From Treponemataceae bacterium (GTDB lineage Bacteria; Spirochaetota; Spirochaetia; Treponematales; Treponemataceae), in assembly GCA_024413635.1 (NCBI GenBank), contig JAKSTT010000007.1, positions 1 to 34,478 of the forward strand: 34,478 nt of DNA, given 5' to 3'. The position numbers and the translations under genes were made by a program. The notes beneath the pieces were generated by a model. It was not told where the DNA came from. It saw only the letters and a program-made list of their open reading frames with translations, and did no database searches. How positions within the stretch are numbered: the stretch's first letter is position 1; each line of letters starts with the position of its first letter. This document shows, piece after piece, positions 8,056 through 15,493 of this stretch.

Positions 8056-8096
8056 ATATTCACGTAAGTTTGTTACAAGGCTACATACGTGAATAT
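8056..8096. repeat. 11-bp perfect inverted repeat in the flagellin leader
   Basis: The arms ATATTCACGTA (8056-8066) and TACGTGAATAT (8086-8096) are perfect complements around a 19-nt spacer. The element lies between the sigma-28-like promoters and the CsrA-like hairpin. It could be an operator for a dimeric regulator with ACGTGAATAT-type half sites, or an RNA stem in the 5' leader. Confidence 0.6.
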
Positions 8097-8119
8097 ACTC
8101 GTACACGTTTTGGGAAGTA

Positions 8120-8146
8120 CATCGGTAGGGTGTTACTTCTCATTTA
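8120..8146 (-). promoter_or_regulatory. Second sigma-28-like promoter candidate for flagellin
   Basis: On the minus strand TAAA (8146-8143) and CCGATG (8125-8120) are separated by 17 nt. This resembles the flagellar sigma-28 pattern (TAAA and CCGAT elements), one base wider than the enterobacterial spacing. It directly follows a better candidate with the same spacing, so it may be a chance match or a tandem promoter. Confidence 0.35.
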
Positions 8147-8149
8147 CAG

Positions 8150-8176
8150 TATCGGAGCATATAGGCTGAAACTTTA
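8150..8176 (-). promoter_or_regulatory. Sigma-28-like promoter for the flagellin gene
   Basis: On the minus strand TAAAGTTT (8176-8169) equals the enterobacterial sigma-28 -35 consensus, and CCGATA (8155-8150) matches the core of the -10. The gap from TAAA to CCGATA is 17 nt, one more than usual. The site is about 160 nt upstream of the flagellin ATG, leaving a long structured leader. Confidence 0.5.
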
Positions 8177-8200
8177 ATTGTTTTTTGGTATTTTTTTTAT

Positions 8201-8863
8201 ATGAATTGTCAGATATGCAAAAAAGGTACTACGGTGGATTTTTCCGTAAAGGAAATGAAGTATGCAGAATGTTCGGAATGCGGTTCCATCATACTCCTGC
8301 CTGAAAGCCGCCTGGACAGGAGCGGACAGAAGGCTCGCTATGAACTGCATGAAAATACCCTGGAAGATGCAGGGTACCGGAACTATCTGGAAAAATTCCT
8401 GACGGAAAGTCTTTGTGCCTATGAGAAACACCATAAAGGTATTCCCGGAAAGATACTTGATTTTGGGAGCGGACCGGAACCCTGTCTTGTTGAACTTATG
8501 AAGGAGAAGGGATTACAGGCTTTAGGATGGGATCCCTTCTTTAATCCCCAGGGGCTGGATCATCTGGAGAAGGAAATGGGGTTTGACTTGATAACCTGTC
8601 TTGAAGTTGCCGAGCACTTTGAAAATCCCGCAGAAAGTTTTGCATTTCTTGCAGGTCTTCTGAAACAGGATGGTATTGCCGTAATCGGTACCAACCTGAT
8701 TCCGGACAGCACCAGGCAGCCCTTTGCTACCTGGTGGTATCGTTTTGATCCTACCCACGTTACGTTCTACACCCTGCCAGGCCTGACAGCCGTTGCCCGG
8801 GATGCAGGTCTGGAGTTTTTGGACTCCGTAACTGATAAGGTCTTTGTTTTCCGGAAATTATAA
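8201..8863 (+). CDS. Zinc-ribbon class I SAM-dependent methyltransferase, substrate unknown
   Basis: This 220-residue protein opens with a zinc-ribbon-like pattern, CQIC at residues 3-6 and CSEC at about 25-28, followed by a Rossmann-type methyltransferase domain. Motif I is ILDFGSGPEP (about 86-95), the post-I acidic position is WDPFFNP, and FDLITCLEVAEHF (about 129-141) is the motif IV region. The closest general type is a methyltransferase of the Methyltransf_23 kind with an N-terminal metal-binding stub. No Shine-Dalgarno is visible before the ATG; the leader is T-rich. It diverges from the flagellin promoter region and overlaps the 3' end of rdgB by 6 bp. The substrate cannot be inferred. 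Confidence 0.85.
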   Translation: MNCQICKKGTTVDFSVKEMKYAECSECGSIILLPESRLDRSGQKARYELHENTLEDAGYRNYLEKFLTESLCAYEKHHKGIPGKILDFGSGPEPCLVELMKEKGLQALGWDPFFNPQGLDHLEKEMGFDLITCLEVAEHFENPAESFAFLAGLLKQDGIAVIGTNLIPDSTRQPFATWWYRFDPTHVTFYTLPGLTAVARDAGLEFLDSVTDKVFVFRKL

Positions 8864-8882
8864 CAGTCCGGCTATTTTTTTT
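8851..8882 (+). terminator. Weak terminator of the methyltransferase, inside rdgB
   Basis: A 5-bp stem (8851-8855 CCGGA with 8867-8871 TCCGG) is followed by CTA and eight T on the plus strand. It lies across the overlapping stop codons, and its T tract encodes the lysines near the RdgB C-terminus. The short stem makes it a weak candidate. Confidence 0.4.
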
Positions 8883-9478
8883 GCTGCCTTTCCGCGGTGG
8901 GAAATCGCATTTTTTTCATCACTGGTAAGGTCAGCAATGGTTTTACCGTATTCCGGAAGGTACAGAACCGGATCGTATCCAAAACCACCGTCACCGCTGA
9001 TTTTGTCCAGGCTTTCTACCAGCCGTCCTTCTATGGTTTCCTGAATGCAGTAGAACCGGTCCGGACCCAGATACAGTACCATGGCACAGACAAAGCGGGC
9101 CGTAATCTGGTCTCTTGAAATGCCTGCAGCATCGGCGGCTTCCCATGCTTCTTCAAGCAGTTTCAGGTTCCGCTGTTCATCACTGATTTTTTCATCGGAA
9201 ACCGGAACTCCCTTGCCCTGGTAACGGGCAGAATAGATGCCGGGACGGCCGTCAAGCACGTCTACGCAAATGCCGGAATCATCTGCAATAACCGGTTTCT
9301 GAACAATATCATACAGGGCTTTGGCCTTGATAAGGCTGTTTTCTACAAATGAGGAACCGTTTTCTTCTGGATCAAAGGCAATACCCTGGTCTTTCGGGAT
9401 GGAAACGGTATGTGGTGCAAAAAGTTGCTGTAATTCCTGCTTCTTGTGCAGGTTTCCTGTGGCTGCATAAATAATCAT
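8858..9478 (-). CDS. rdgB: XTP/dITP pyrophosphatase (RdgB/HAM1 family)
   Basis: This 206-residue enzyme hydrolyses non-canonical purine triphosphates (dITP, XTP) to the monophosphate and pyrophosphate, cleaning the nucleotide pool. The N-terminal ATGNLHKKQEL is the nucleotide-phosphate motif, VIADDSGICVDVLDGRPGIYS (split: VIADDSG, LDGRPG, YSARY) carries the metal-binding acids, and GDGGFGYDPV with SHRGKA forms the base-recognition end. Length is normal. The ATG overlaps the stop of the upstream gene as ATGA. Its last codons overlap the convergent methyltransferase gene by 6 bp. Confidence 0.96.
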   Translation of the reverse strand: MIIYAATGNLHKKQELQQLFAPHTVSIPKDQGIAFDPEENGSSFVENSLIKAKALYDIVQKPVIADDSGICVDVLDGRPGIYSARYQGKGVPVSDEKISDEQRNLKLLEEAWEAADAAGISRDQITARFVCAMVLYLGPDRFYCIQETIEGRLVESLDKISGDGGFGYDPVLYLPEYGKTIADLTSDEKNAISHRGKAAKKIAGLL

Positions 9479-10359
9479 GGGTTCAGTATACCGTTTTTCA
9501 GGGGTTTGTCATGCAGCAGTGAAAGAAAATGACTGACAGAAGTGGAAGATATGTTAAGGACTTCTGCAATCACTTTATTACTGGGAGCCAGCGCCGGAAT
9601 GTCCTTTGCTTCACGGTTCATCCGGTTGAGAATGTCATTCTGATGGTCCAGACTTTTCATCAGCTTCTGATGGAGGCTGCCGGATTCCGGTACCATGGAA
9701 AGCTGGTGCAGAATCTGCTTGCGGGTCAGATATGCCTGGTTGAGCCGTTCATTGTGTTCGGTAATGCGGCGAATCCGTTTATCCAGCGTGCGGTCTACGG
9801 TACACAACAACTCATTTAATGCAGCTTCTGTTATCCCCGTTAACCTGGCAATCTGTGTAACCTGGGATGGGGTCAGAAAATAGCAGGACTTTAATGTGAT
9901 GATCAGCAGTTTCTGTTCCGGTGAAAGGCACCGTATCCGCTTGAATGCCGGAATACCTGCGGTAATCTGTTCAAGACTTAAAGGTATCGTGTTAAGAAAG
10001 AAAAAGGCATCTTCCGGCTCAGCTGCATCAGTTACTGTTTCTTCCATCAGATATTCCGTAATGGCTTTCTGTTTGGATGTCTTACGGTAATATTCCTTGA
10101 AGAACCGTTTTTTCTCCATATTGAAGCAGTACGTAAAGAATGTGGCGAAACTGCTTCGTGATGCATCATAATTCTGAAGGATGAGATACAGATGGGGATG
10201 GCAGAATACCATCAGGTCCTGCCTGACATCTTCGGAAATCTGTTCCAGCTGGTAAAAAGCTGGATTCTGATACATATGTCTGATGATTGCCGTAACGGTT
10301 TCCTGAGCTGTTTTCTGATTCTGTCTGTACTGTTCATATACCTGGTCTAATGAGAACAT
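9475..10359 (-). CDS. Unknown DNA-binding-like protein with weak sigma-factor resemblance
   Basis: I do not recognise this 294-residue protein with certainty. Residues about 40-110 have features of a sigma-70 region 2, including an aromatic-rich stretch with NYDASRSSFATFFTYCF and a basic KKRFFKEYYRK helix. The C-terminal SNKVIAEVLNISSTSVSHFL (about 259-278) reads as a helix-turn-helix. The middle also holds an AARLTG-like second helix-turn-helix pattern (TPSQVTQIARLTGITEAAL, about 177-195). No membrane segments. GGAGT lies 6 nt before the ATG. It overlaps rdgB by four bases (ATGA), so they are co-translated. It could be an extracytoplasmic-type sigma factor, or an unrelated regulator. Confidence 0.7.
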   Translation of the reverse strand: MFSLDQVYEQYRQNQKTAQETVTAIIRHMYQNPAFYQLEQISEDVRQDLMVFCHPHLYLILQNYDASRSSFATFFTYCFNMEKKRFFKEYYRKTSKQKAITEYLMEETVTDAAEPEDAFFFLNTIPLSLEQITAGIPAFKRIRCLSPEQKLLIITLKSCYFLTPSQVTQIARLTGITEAALNELLCTVDRTLDKRIRRITEHNERLNQAYLTRKQILHQLSMVPESGSLHQKLMKSLDHQNDILNRMNREAKDIPALAPSNKVIAEVLNISSTSVSHFLSLLHDKPLKNGILNP

Positions 10360-10468
10360 GAAATACTCCTGAAATGTGATATGTACAGGAATATGCAGAA
10401 TGTATGCCAGTTCCTAAAAAACAGTAAAATCGTATAAAATGTCACCAACCTGAGGGTAAAATGACAAG
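10360..10468. other. Short intergenic leader upstream of the sigma-like gene
   Basis: This AT-rich stretch should carry the promoter of the sigma-like gene and rdgB, but I could not assign a -35/-10 pair with normal spacing. No open frame of interest is present. Confidence 0.4.
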
Positions 10469-10513
10469 AAAAGCCGGAAAAACTCGCTGTTTTCAGTGAA
10501 TTTCCCGGCTTTT
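10469..10513 (-). terminator. Terminator after the DHH phosphoesterase gene
   Basis: A 9-bp perfect stem (10469-10477 AAAAGCCGG with 10505-10513 CCGGCTTTT) with a 27-nt loop lies 28 bp past the stop codon of the phosphoesterase gene. The T run is part of the stem and is followed on the minus strand by CTTGTCATTTT. The large loop lowers confidence. Confidence 0.65.
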
Positions 10514-10540
10514 TGACAAGATTCTCGTCAAACGTGACTC

Positions 10541-11524
10541 TTAGTTAAAGAAACGTTCAAATTCCTTTTTGATTCTTGGTATCAGATTGTCTAAGGTGCC
10601 TTCCGTACTGGCTCCGGATGCGTTTTTATGGCCACCGCCGCCAAATACCTGGGCAACAGAACTGACATCAACATCATTACGGCTCCGTAATCCGATGGTA
10701 CAGGTCTGGGCGGTTTCCTGCCGGACGAATACTACTGCTTCCACCCCTTCAGAGGCCAGAAGGGTAGAATACAGTGCGTCACTGTCACGGCCTTCCTGTC
10801 CCCAGTTACGGGTATCTTCCATGGTTTCGTAGGTAATGACCAGCTTGCCGTTGTAGTAGCGTTCTGCATGGTTCAGCATGGCCCCAAGCAGTTTACGGGT
10901 GCTGTAGGGTTTACCCCCGGTAATTTCATCATAAATAAGCCGTGGGTTTGCTCCTGCCTGTACCAGCCGTGCAGCAGCCATAAAAGTATCATTCCCGGTG
11001 GTATCAAGGAATCTGAAAAAGCCGGTATCAGTTGCCAGTCCGAAAAACAGGATTCTGGCAGTTTCTGCATCTACCGGACCAATCAGGGCTTCATACAGCT
11101 GCTGAACCAAGAGGCATGCTGCAGGGGCTGAAGGATCAATGATGGTATCCGGCATACTGGTATCTGCTGTCTTGTGATGATCAACGATAAAGGTGTCATA
11201 GCCGGTCAGCTGGTTTTCAATGTCACCCAGCCGGTGGGTTTCAGAACAGTCAACAATGATGAGTCCTGTTTCCTTTTTGGTATCAGTCAGCAGGGTGTAC
11301 TGGCCCTTGAAGTATTTTTCCCATGATTTTGATTCACTTCTTTTGAATGGACCGGCATTCAGAACGGTGCAGGGTTTGTTCAGTTTTTTGAGCAGTGCTT
11401 CCATGCCCAGGGAAGAACCGATACAGTCACCGTCAGGTTCTTTATGACCGGCAATGAGAAATGCCTTGTGTGATTTTATGAATTTTGAAAAGGATTCAAT
11501 CTGTTCAGGTGTAATTGTCTGCAT
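10541..11524 (-). CDS. DHH/DHHA1 family phosphoesterase, NrnA-like
   Basis: This 327-residue protein matches the family of bifunctional nanoRNases and pAp phosphatases that degrade 2-5-mer RNA and 3'-phosphoadenosine 5'-phosphate. Visible motifs are AGHKEPDGDCIGSSLG (about residues 21-36) with the metal-binding DGD, IIVDCSETHRLGD (about 87-99), the family DHH in FIVDHHKTAD (about 111-120), and the C-terminal DHHA1 substrate motif FGGGGHKNASG (about 292-302). Length is typical of NrnA. It has terminators on both sides, so it appears monocistronic. The exact substrate preference (nanoRNA, pAp or c-di-nucleotide breakdown product) cannot be told from sequence. Confidence 0.9.
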   Translation of the reverse strand: MQTITPEQIESFSKFIKSHKAFLIAGHKEPDGDCIGSSLGMEALLKKLNKPCTVLNAGPFKRSESKSWEKYFKGQYTLLTDTKKETGLIIVDCSETHRLGDIENQLTGYDTFIVDHHKTADTSMPDTIIDPSAPAACLLVQQLYEALIGPVDAETARILFFGLATDTGFFRFLDTTGNDTFMAAARLVQAGANPRLIYDEITGGKPYSTRKLLGAMLNHAERYYNGKLVITYETMEDTRNWGQEGRDSDALYSTLLASEGVEAVVFVRQETAQTCTIGLRSRNDVDVSSVAQVFGGGGHKNASGASTEGTLDNLIPRIKKEFERFFN

Positions 11525-11553
11525 GAAAATTCCTTAGAGGGATGATGAAACAT

Positions 11554-11583
11554 AAAAAAATCCACCCCGTAAGGATGGATTTT
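11554..11583 (-). terminator. Terminator after the argF-secreted protein operon
   Basis: An 8-bp stem (11557-11564 with 11576-11583), extended by a CC:GG pairing toward the loop, is followed on the minus strand by a run of seven T (11560-11554). It lies 27 bp past the stop of the small secreted protein gene and just before the DHH gene start. Confidence 0.8.
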
Positions 11584-11610
11584 ATTTTCAGTATATCTGT
11601 TGTACCCGAA

Positions 11611-12024
11611 TCAGAGATATGATGCAATAACTGAAGGATCAATCTGGTTTGGCAGCTGGGAATCATCTCCCATCAGTGTGCCCCAGACCGGATCATCATG
11701 TTTTGAAGGAACCGTCAGGTAAATACTGGTGAATTCCCCGTCTTTGTAGATAAGGGTCATGTATGCCTGGAGTCCTGTTGGCAGAGGACGGATTTTTCCG
11801 CAGCGTTCCTTTGAACCCTGGTTGATCCAGGTTTTTGGAATGTAGCATTCACGGGTAGTTACACCATGAGCCTGGTAAATAACAACATATGCAGATTTGT
11901 GTTCATAAATTTTCAGAATAGGAATATTCAGATATGAATACTCACTTTCTTCAAAATATTTCTCAGCGAATACCGCACCGGTCAGCACAAACAGAGCCAA
12001 TACAACTGCGAACAGTTTCTTCAT
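11611..12024 (-). CDS. Small secreted protein of unknown function
   Basis: This 137-residue protein begins with a clear Sec signal peptide (MKKLFAVVLALFVLTGAVFA, cleavage after the AVFA near residue 20). The mature part of about 117 residues is beta-rich, with an aromatic strand pattern (YSYLNIPILKIYEHKSAYVVIY) and two cysteines that could form a disulfide in the periplasm (about residues 62 and 76). A GGAGGA ribosome site lies 7 nt before the ATG. It follows argF by 27 bp and shares its terminator, so both are probably on one mRNA although no functional link is evident. I do not recognise the family. Confidence 0.85.
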   Translation of the reverse strand: MKKLFAVVLALFVLTGAVFAEKYFEESEYSYLNIPILKIYEHKSAYVVIYQAHGVTTRECYIPKTWINQGSKERCGKIRPLPTGLQAYMTLIYKDGEFTSIYLTVPSKHDDPVWGTLMGDDSQLPNQIDPSVIASYL

Positions 12025-12051
12025 GAATTTTCCTCCAGAAAATCATATAGT

Positions 12052-13002
12052 TTACAACGTAGCAAGCATAATTGCCTTGATGGTGTGTTTGCGGTTTTCA
12101 GCCTGTTCCCAGATAAGGCTGTTCTTGCTTTCAAACACATCTTCAGTAACTTCTTCGCCTAATACGGCCGGTAAACAGTGCAGGAATACAGTTTTGTCAG
12201 AGCCAACTGTTTCAATCAGCTTTTTGTTTACCTGGAAGGGGGCCAGCAGTTTGGTCCGCTGCTCTTTTAAAGCCTCTTCTCCCATAGAAGTCCATACGTC
12301 AGTGTAAACGGCATCTGCGTCTTTAACAAGGAAAATATTATCAGTATACGTAATTTTTGAACCTGAAGCCTCTGCAAAAGGTTTGCAGATATCAAGAATG
12401 GTCTGGTCAGGATTCAGTTCTTTCGGGGTAATGATGGTGCAGTGCATACCCATTTTTGCACAGATAAGCATCAGGGAGCGGGCTACGTTGTTGCGTCCGT
12501 CACCGGAATACACTACGTGCAGGCCTTTCAGATAGCCAAAGTGCTGGTACAGGGTCATGATGTCAGCCAGAGCCTGGGTAGGATGGAAATCATCGGTAAG
12601 ACCGTTCCATACGGGAATACCGGAATATTTGGCCAGTTCTTCAACATGAGCCTGTTTGAAACCGCGGAACTCAATGCCGCTGAACATTCTGCCAAGGACC
12701 CGTGCAGTATCTTTTACTGACTCTTTTGCACCCATCTGGATATCCTGTGGTGAAAGGAATACCGGATGTCCGCCTTCCTCTCCTACGGCAGTCTCAAAGG
12801 AACAGCGGGTACGGGTAGAACGTTTTTCAAAGATGATGGCAACAGTTTTTCCCACAAAACGCTGGTGGATCTCACCGGCATCTTTTGCACGTTTATTATC
12901 AAGTGCAATGTTCAGCAGGGTAGTAATCTCCTCTGGTGTCCAGTCAATCCAGTTTAAGAGAGATCTTCCCTTGAATGGGGCATCAAACTTTTCATATGTC
13001 AT
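12052..13002 (-). CDS. argF: Ornithine carbamoyltransferase
   Basis: This enzyme interconverts ornithine plus carbamoyl phosphate and citrulline plus phosphate in the cytoplasm. The carbamoyl-phosphate motif STRTR lies in FEKRSTRTRCSFETA (about 55-69), FHPTQALADIMT carries the HPTQ signature (about 139-150), the ornithine-side SMGEE follows VWTSM (about 235), and HCLPA closes the site (about 275). The 316 residues are typical. AAGGAG stands 11 nt before the ATG. Whether it is biosynthetic or runs in the arginine-deiminase direction cannot be judged since no other arg or arc gene is nearby. The SMG motif argues against putrescine carbamoyltransferase, though that close relative is not fully excluded. 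Confidence 0.93.
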   Translation of the reverse strand: MTYEKFDAPFKGRSLLNWIDWTPEEITTLLNIALDNKRAKDAGEIHQRFVGKTVAIIFEKRSTRTRCSFETAVGEEGGHPVFLSPQDIQMGAKESVKDTARVLGRMFSGIEFRGFKQAHVEELAKYSGIPVWNGLTDDFHPTQALADIMTLYQHFGYLKGLHVVYSGDGRNNVARSLMLICAKMGMHCTIITPKELNPDQTILDICKPFAEASGSKITYTDNIFLVKDADAVYTDVWTSMGEEALKEQRTKLLAPFQVNKKLIETVGSDKTVFLHCLPAVLGEEVTEDVFESKNSLIWEQAENRKHTIKAIMLATL

Positions 13003-13029
13003 ATTTATACATCTCCTTAGGTAAAACCC

Positions 13030-13072
13030 GTATATTTATAATTAAATATACCAGTTGCGTGCATAAATATGC
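13030..13072. promoter_or_regulatory. Two adjacent AT-rich palindromes upstream of argF
   Basis: A perfect inverted repeat GTATATTTA-TAAT-TAAATATAC (13030-13051) is followed 9 nt later by GCATA-AA-TATGC (13061-13072). Two neighbouring palindromes just upstream of argF recall paired ArgR boxes, but the half sites do not match the TGAAT/ATTCA consensus, so this is only a candidate operator. Confidence 0.4.
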
Positions 13073-13094
13073 AATAGGCGGAAGAACAAAATGC

Positions 13095-13127
13095 AAAAAA
13101 AAAGACTGTACAAATTGTACAGTCTTT
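13095..13127 (-). terminator. Strong terminator after the CAT-anticodon tRNA gene
   Basis: A 13-bp palindromic stem (13101-13113 with 13115-13127) forms a long hairpin, followed on the minus strand by additional T to 13095. It begins 3 nt past the tRNA 3' end and separates the tRNA from argF. Confidence 0.92.
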
Positions 13128-13129
13128 AG

Positions 13130-13201
13130 TAGCGGCAATGAGATTTGAACTTATGACCTGCCGGATATGAGCCGGATGCTCTACCACTGAGCTATGCCGC
13201 C
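13130..13201 (-). tRNA. tRNA with CAT anticodon (elongator Met likely)
   Basis: The minus strand folds as a 72-nt tRNA: acceptor GGCGGCA with TGCCGCT, D arm GCTC/GAGC, anticodon stem around loop CTCATAT (anticodon CAT), and T arm with TTCAAAT. CCA is not encoded. The first base pair is G-U, not the C-A mismatch of an initiator, so it is probably elongator tRNA-Met. A tRNA-Ile2 whose CAT is modified to lysidine cannot be excluded. One T-arm pair (A-C) and the first anticodon-stem pair appear mismatched. Confidence 0.9.
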
Positions 13202-13212
13202 GTGATGTCATT

Positions 13213-13241
13213 AATCTATCAAAATGCAGAAAAATGGTCAA
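13213..13241 (-). promoter_or_regulatory. Sigma-70 promoter of the CAT-anticodon tRNA
   Basis: On the minus strand TTGACC (13241-13236) and TAGATT (13218-13213) are spaced by 17 nt, and the -10 ends 11 nt before the tRNA 5' end. This is near-consensus with correct geometry. Confidence 0.75.
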
Positions 13242-13364
13242 TAAGGGTGAGGGAAAAAACTGAGAAAAAAATGCTTTTTTTGCTCCTGAAAATCATATTT
13301 TATTTCGGGTGTGCTTTCAAAAAAGGAATAGAATAAAGAGATATTGAACTTCTGAGAGGTACCT

Positions 13365-15452
13365 ATGGGTAGCAAGGCAAATAAGAAAAGCGGACTGTTA
13401 TGGATTATGATCATCAGTTTCATGACCTGTATGCTGATTCCACTGATTATTGTAAGTTTCATCAGCATCAAGTCGCTTTCATCAAACCTTGAAGTCATTT
13501 ACAAAAGTAACCTGCAGCAGCTGGCTGTAGAGAAGATGAACGAAGTAAACTTTGTCCTGCAGAATCAGGTCCAGGTTACCAAATCCGTTGCAGAATCAGA
13601 CTATATCTGCAGGGAAGTCGCAGCCGGTACTGATGCCGCCGGTATGATTTCCTATTTAGGAACTGTTTTCAAGAATGCCGGTAACCTCTATGAAAACTTT
13701 TTCATTACCCGTCAGTCTGCAGGGTTTGCAGATGGTCTTGGGGGCGCAACTCTCCATGATGTTACTGGCGAACCCTGGTATGAAATCTGTAAGAAAAGCG
13801 GTTCGTTCCTTGGTAACAATGTTTCGCCGGTAACCGGCCGTCCGGTATACGTTATTTCTTACGGCCTGTATCATGACGGTCAGTTTGTCGGCGGGTTAAA
13901 CAATTCCATTGATACCGGTAACATGACAAAAGATATTACCGGTTCCATAACTGATGGAGTCACTTCCGTTCTTATTATCGACCGTGAAGGTAATATTATC
14001 GCCAGTGAAAATGAAGATCAGATTCTGAAAGTCAACCTGCATACAGAAAATGCCACTACTGAGAAAGTAATGAATCAGATGCTTTCAACTGAAAGCGGAA
14101 TCTGTCAGTTTGTATTTAACGGAACAACCAATCTGGGGGCCTACTCAAGTATTGGCGGCATGTATACCCTGGTATTCATGCCATTATCAAGCTACCGGCA
14201 GAAAATCAATTCCGTTGTCTACAGCATTGTATTTGTCGTACTGCTTTGTATCATCGGTGCTGTTATCCTGATTCTCTTTACCAGTATTTCCATTACCCGG
14301 CCGATTCAGATTGTCAACAGATCAATGCAGGAAATCTCAGAAGGGGATGCGGACCTGACAAAGCGTATCGAAATTAATGCCCGGTATGAAATCGGAGCAC
14401 TGGTAGATGGCTTCAATTCTTTCAGTCAGAAAATGCAGACCATTGTTTCTGAAATCAAGGATTCTTCAGTGGATCTTGATGCTGCCGGGAAAAAACTGGC
14501 AACCTCTACCTTTGATACTGAAAGTTCCATTACGGAAATTCTTGCCAATATAGAAAGCGTAAACGCCCGTATCCATAATCAGAATGTCATTGTAGATGAA
14601 GCTGCCACAGCCATGAATGACATCCTTTCAAGCCTTGAATCCCTTGAATCAAAGATTGATCTTCAGAGTAAAGGCGTTACGGCTGCCACCGGCGAAGTTG
14701 AAGGCATGCTGCAGAATATTGAATCCGTTAACGGTTCCATTGAAGATATGGTTTTCAATTTCAATACGCTCCGTGACACCATCGATACCGGTACTGACCA
14801 GCAGAATCAGGTTGCTGACCTGGTAACCCGCATTGACGGACAGTCAAAAAGCCTGCAGGAAGCCAACGTTGTTATTTCAAGTATTGCAAGCCAGACGAAC
14901 CTGCTGGCCATGAATGCTGCCATTGAAGCCGCCCACGCCGGTGACGCCGGTAAAGGATTCAGTGTAGTAGCCGATGAAATCCGGAAACTGAGTGAAAACT
15001 CAAACCTGCAGTCAAAGAAAATCAGCGTCATGATTAAGGACATTAAGAGCAGCATTGCAACGATTGTTGATGCATCGGATAAGGCAAAGCAGTCCTTTGC
15101 AGGTATTTCACAGAAAGTCAGCAATACCAGCATGAACGTAGAAGCCATTCAGGATTCCATGGAAAAACAGCAGCAGGGGTCACGGCAGATCAGTGATGTG
15201 TTGAAACAGATTACTGAAAGTACCGATGATGTACTGCAGAATTCTTCAAAGATTACTGAAGAAACACGAACCATCAGTTCTGAAATACAGAAACTGCAGG
15301 ACAGTGCAACGGAAATGGAAATGAGTATTTCCGAAATGAAGATTGGTGCTAAAAAGATCAATCAGACGGGAACCGAGCTTTCAGATATTACCCGACAGGT
15401 TAAGGAAAGCATTAACCGGAGTAATTCTGAAGTCGGAAAGTTCAAGGTATGA
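13365..15452 (+). CDS. Methyl-accepting chemotaxis protein with periplasmic Cache-type sensor
   Basis: This 695-residue transmembrane chemoreceptor signals to CheA. It has a first membrane helix (about residues 15-38), a periplasmic region of about 240 residues with dCache features ([28 protein letters not shown], and [16 protein letters not shown]), a second helix (about 283-306), a HAMP domain (about 307-360, [15 protein letters not shown]) and a long helical signalling region. The CheA/CheW-contacting tip [20 protein letters not shown] lies near 505-524. A GAGAGG ribosome site precedes the ATG. A perfect terminator follows within 6 bp, so it is monocistronic. The ligand is unknown; Cache domains often bind amino acids or small organic acids. 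Confidence 0.93.
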   Translation: MGSKANKKSGLLWIMIISFMTCMLIPLIIVSFISIKSLSSNLEVIYKSNLQQLAVEKMNEVNFVLQNQVQVTKSVAESDYICREVAAGTDAAGMISYLGTVFKNAGNLYENFFITRQSAGFADGLGGATLHDVTGEPWYEICKKSGSFLGNNVSPVTGRPVYVISYGLYHDGQFVGGLNNSIDTGNMTKDITGSITDGVTSVLIIDREGNIIASENEDQILKVNLHTENATTEKVMNQMLSTESGICQFVFNGTTNLGAYSSIGGMYTLVFMPLSSYRQKINSVVYSIVFVVLLCIIGAVILILFTSISITRPIQIVNRSMQEISEGDADLTKRIEINARYEIGALVDGFNSFSQKMQTIVSEIKDSSVDLDAAGKKLATSTFDTESSITEILANIESVNARIHNQNVIVDEAATAMNDILSSLESLESKIDLQSKGVTAATGEVEGMLQNIESVNGSIEDMVFNFNTLRDTIDTGTDQQNQVADLVTRIDGQSKSLQEANVVISSIASQTNLLAMNAAIEAAHAGDAGKGFSVVADEIRKLSENSNLQSKKISVMIKDIKSSIATIVDASDKAKQSFAGISQKVSNTSMNVEAIQDSMEKQQQGSRQISDVLKQITESTDDVLQNSSKITEETRTISSEIQKLQDSATEMEMSISEMKIGAKKINQTGTELSDITRQVKESINRSNSEVGKFKV

Positions 15453-15457
15453 TGCAG

Positions 15458-15493
15458 CGTTACCGGAGTGCAGCTCCGGTAACGTTTTTTTTT
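15458..15493 (+). terminator. Strong terminator of the chemoreceptor gene, inside nrdG
   Basis: An 11-bp perfect GC-rich stem (15458-15468 with 15474-15484), a 5-nt loop and nine T (15485-15493) form a textbook terminator 5 bp after the chemoreceptor stop. Nearly all of it is also the minus-strand coding end of the nrdG-like gene. Confidence 0.93.

Noticed and set aside
13017-13241. Minus-strand open frame across the CAT tRNA
   Set aside because: It is an artefact of reading through a well-folded tRNA and its promoter; no ribosome site or protein similarity.
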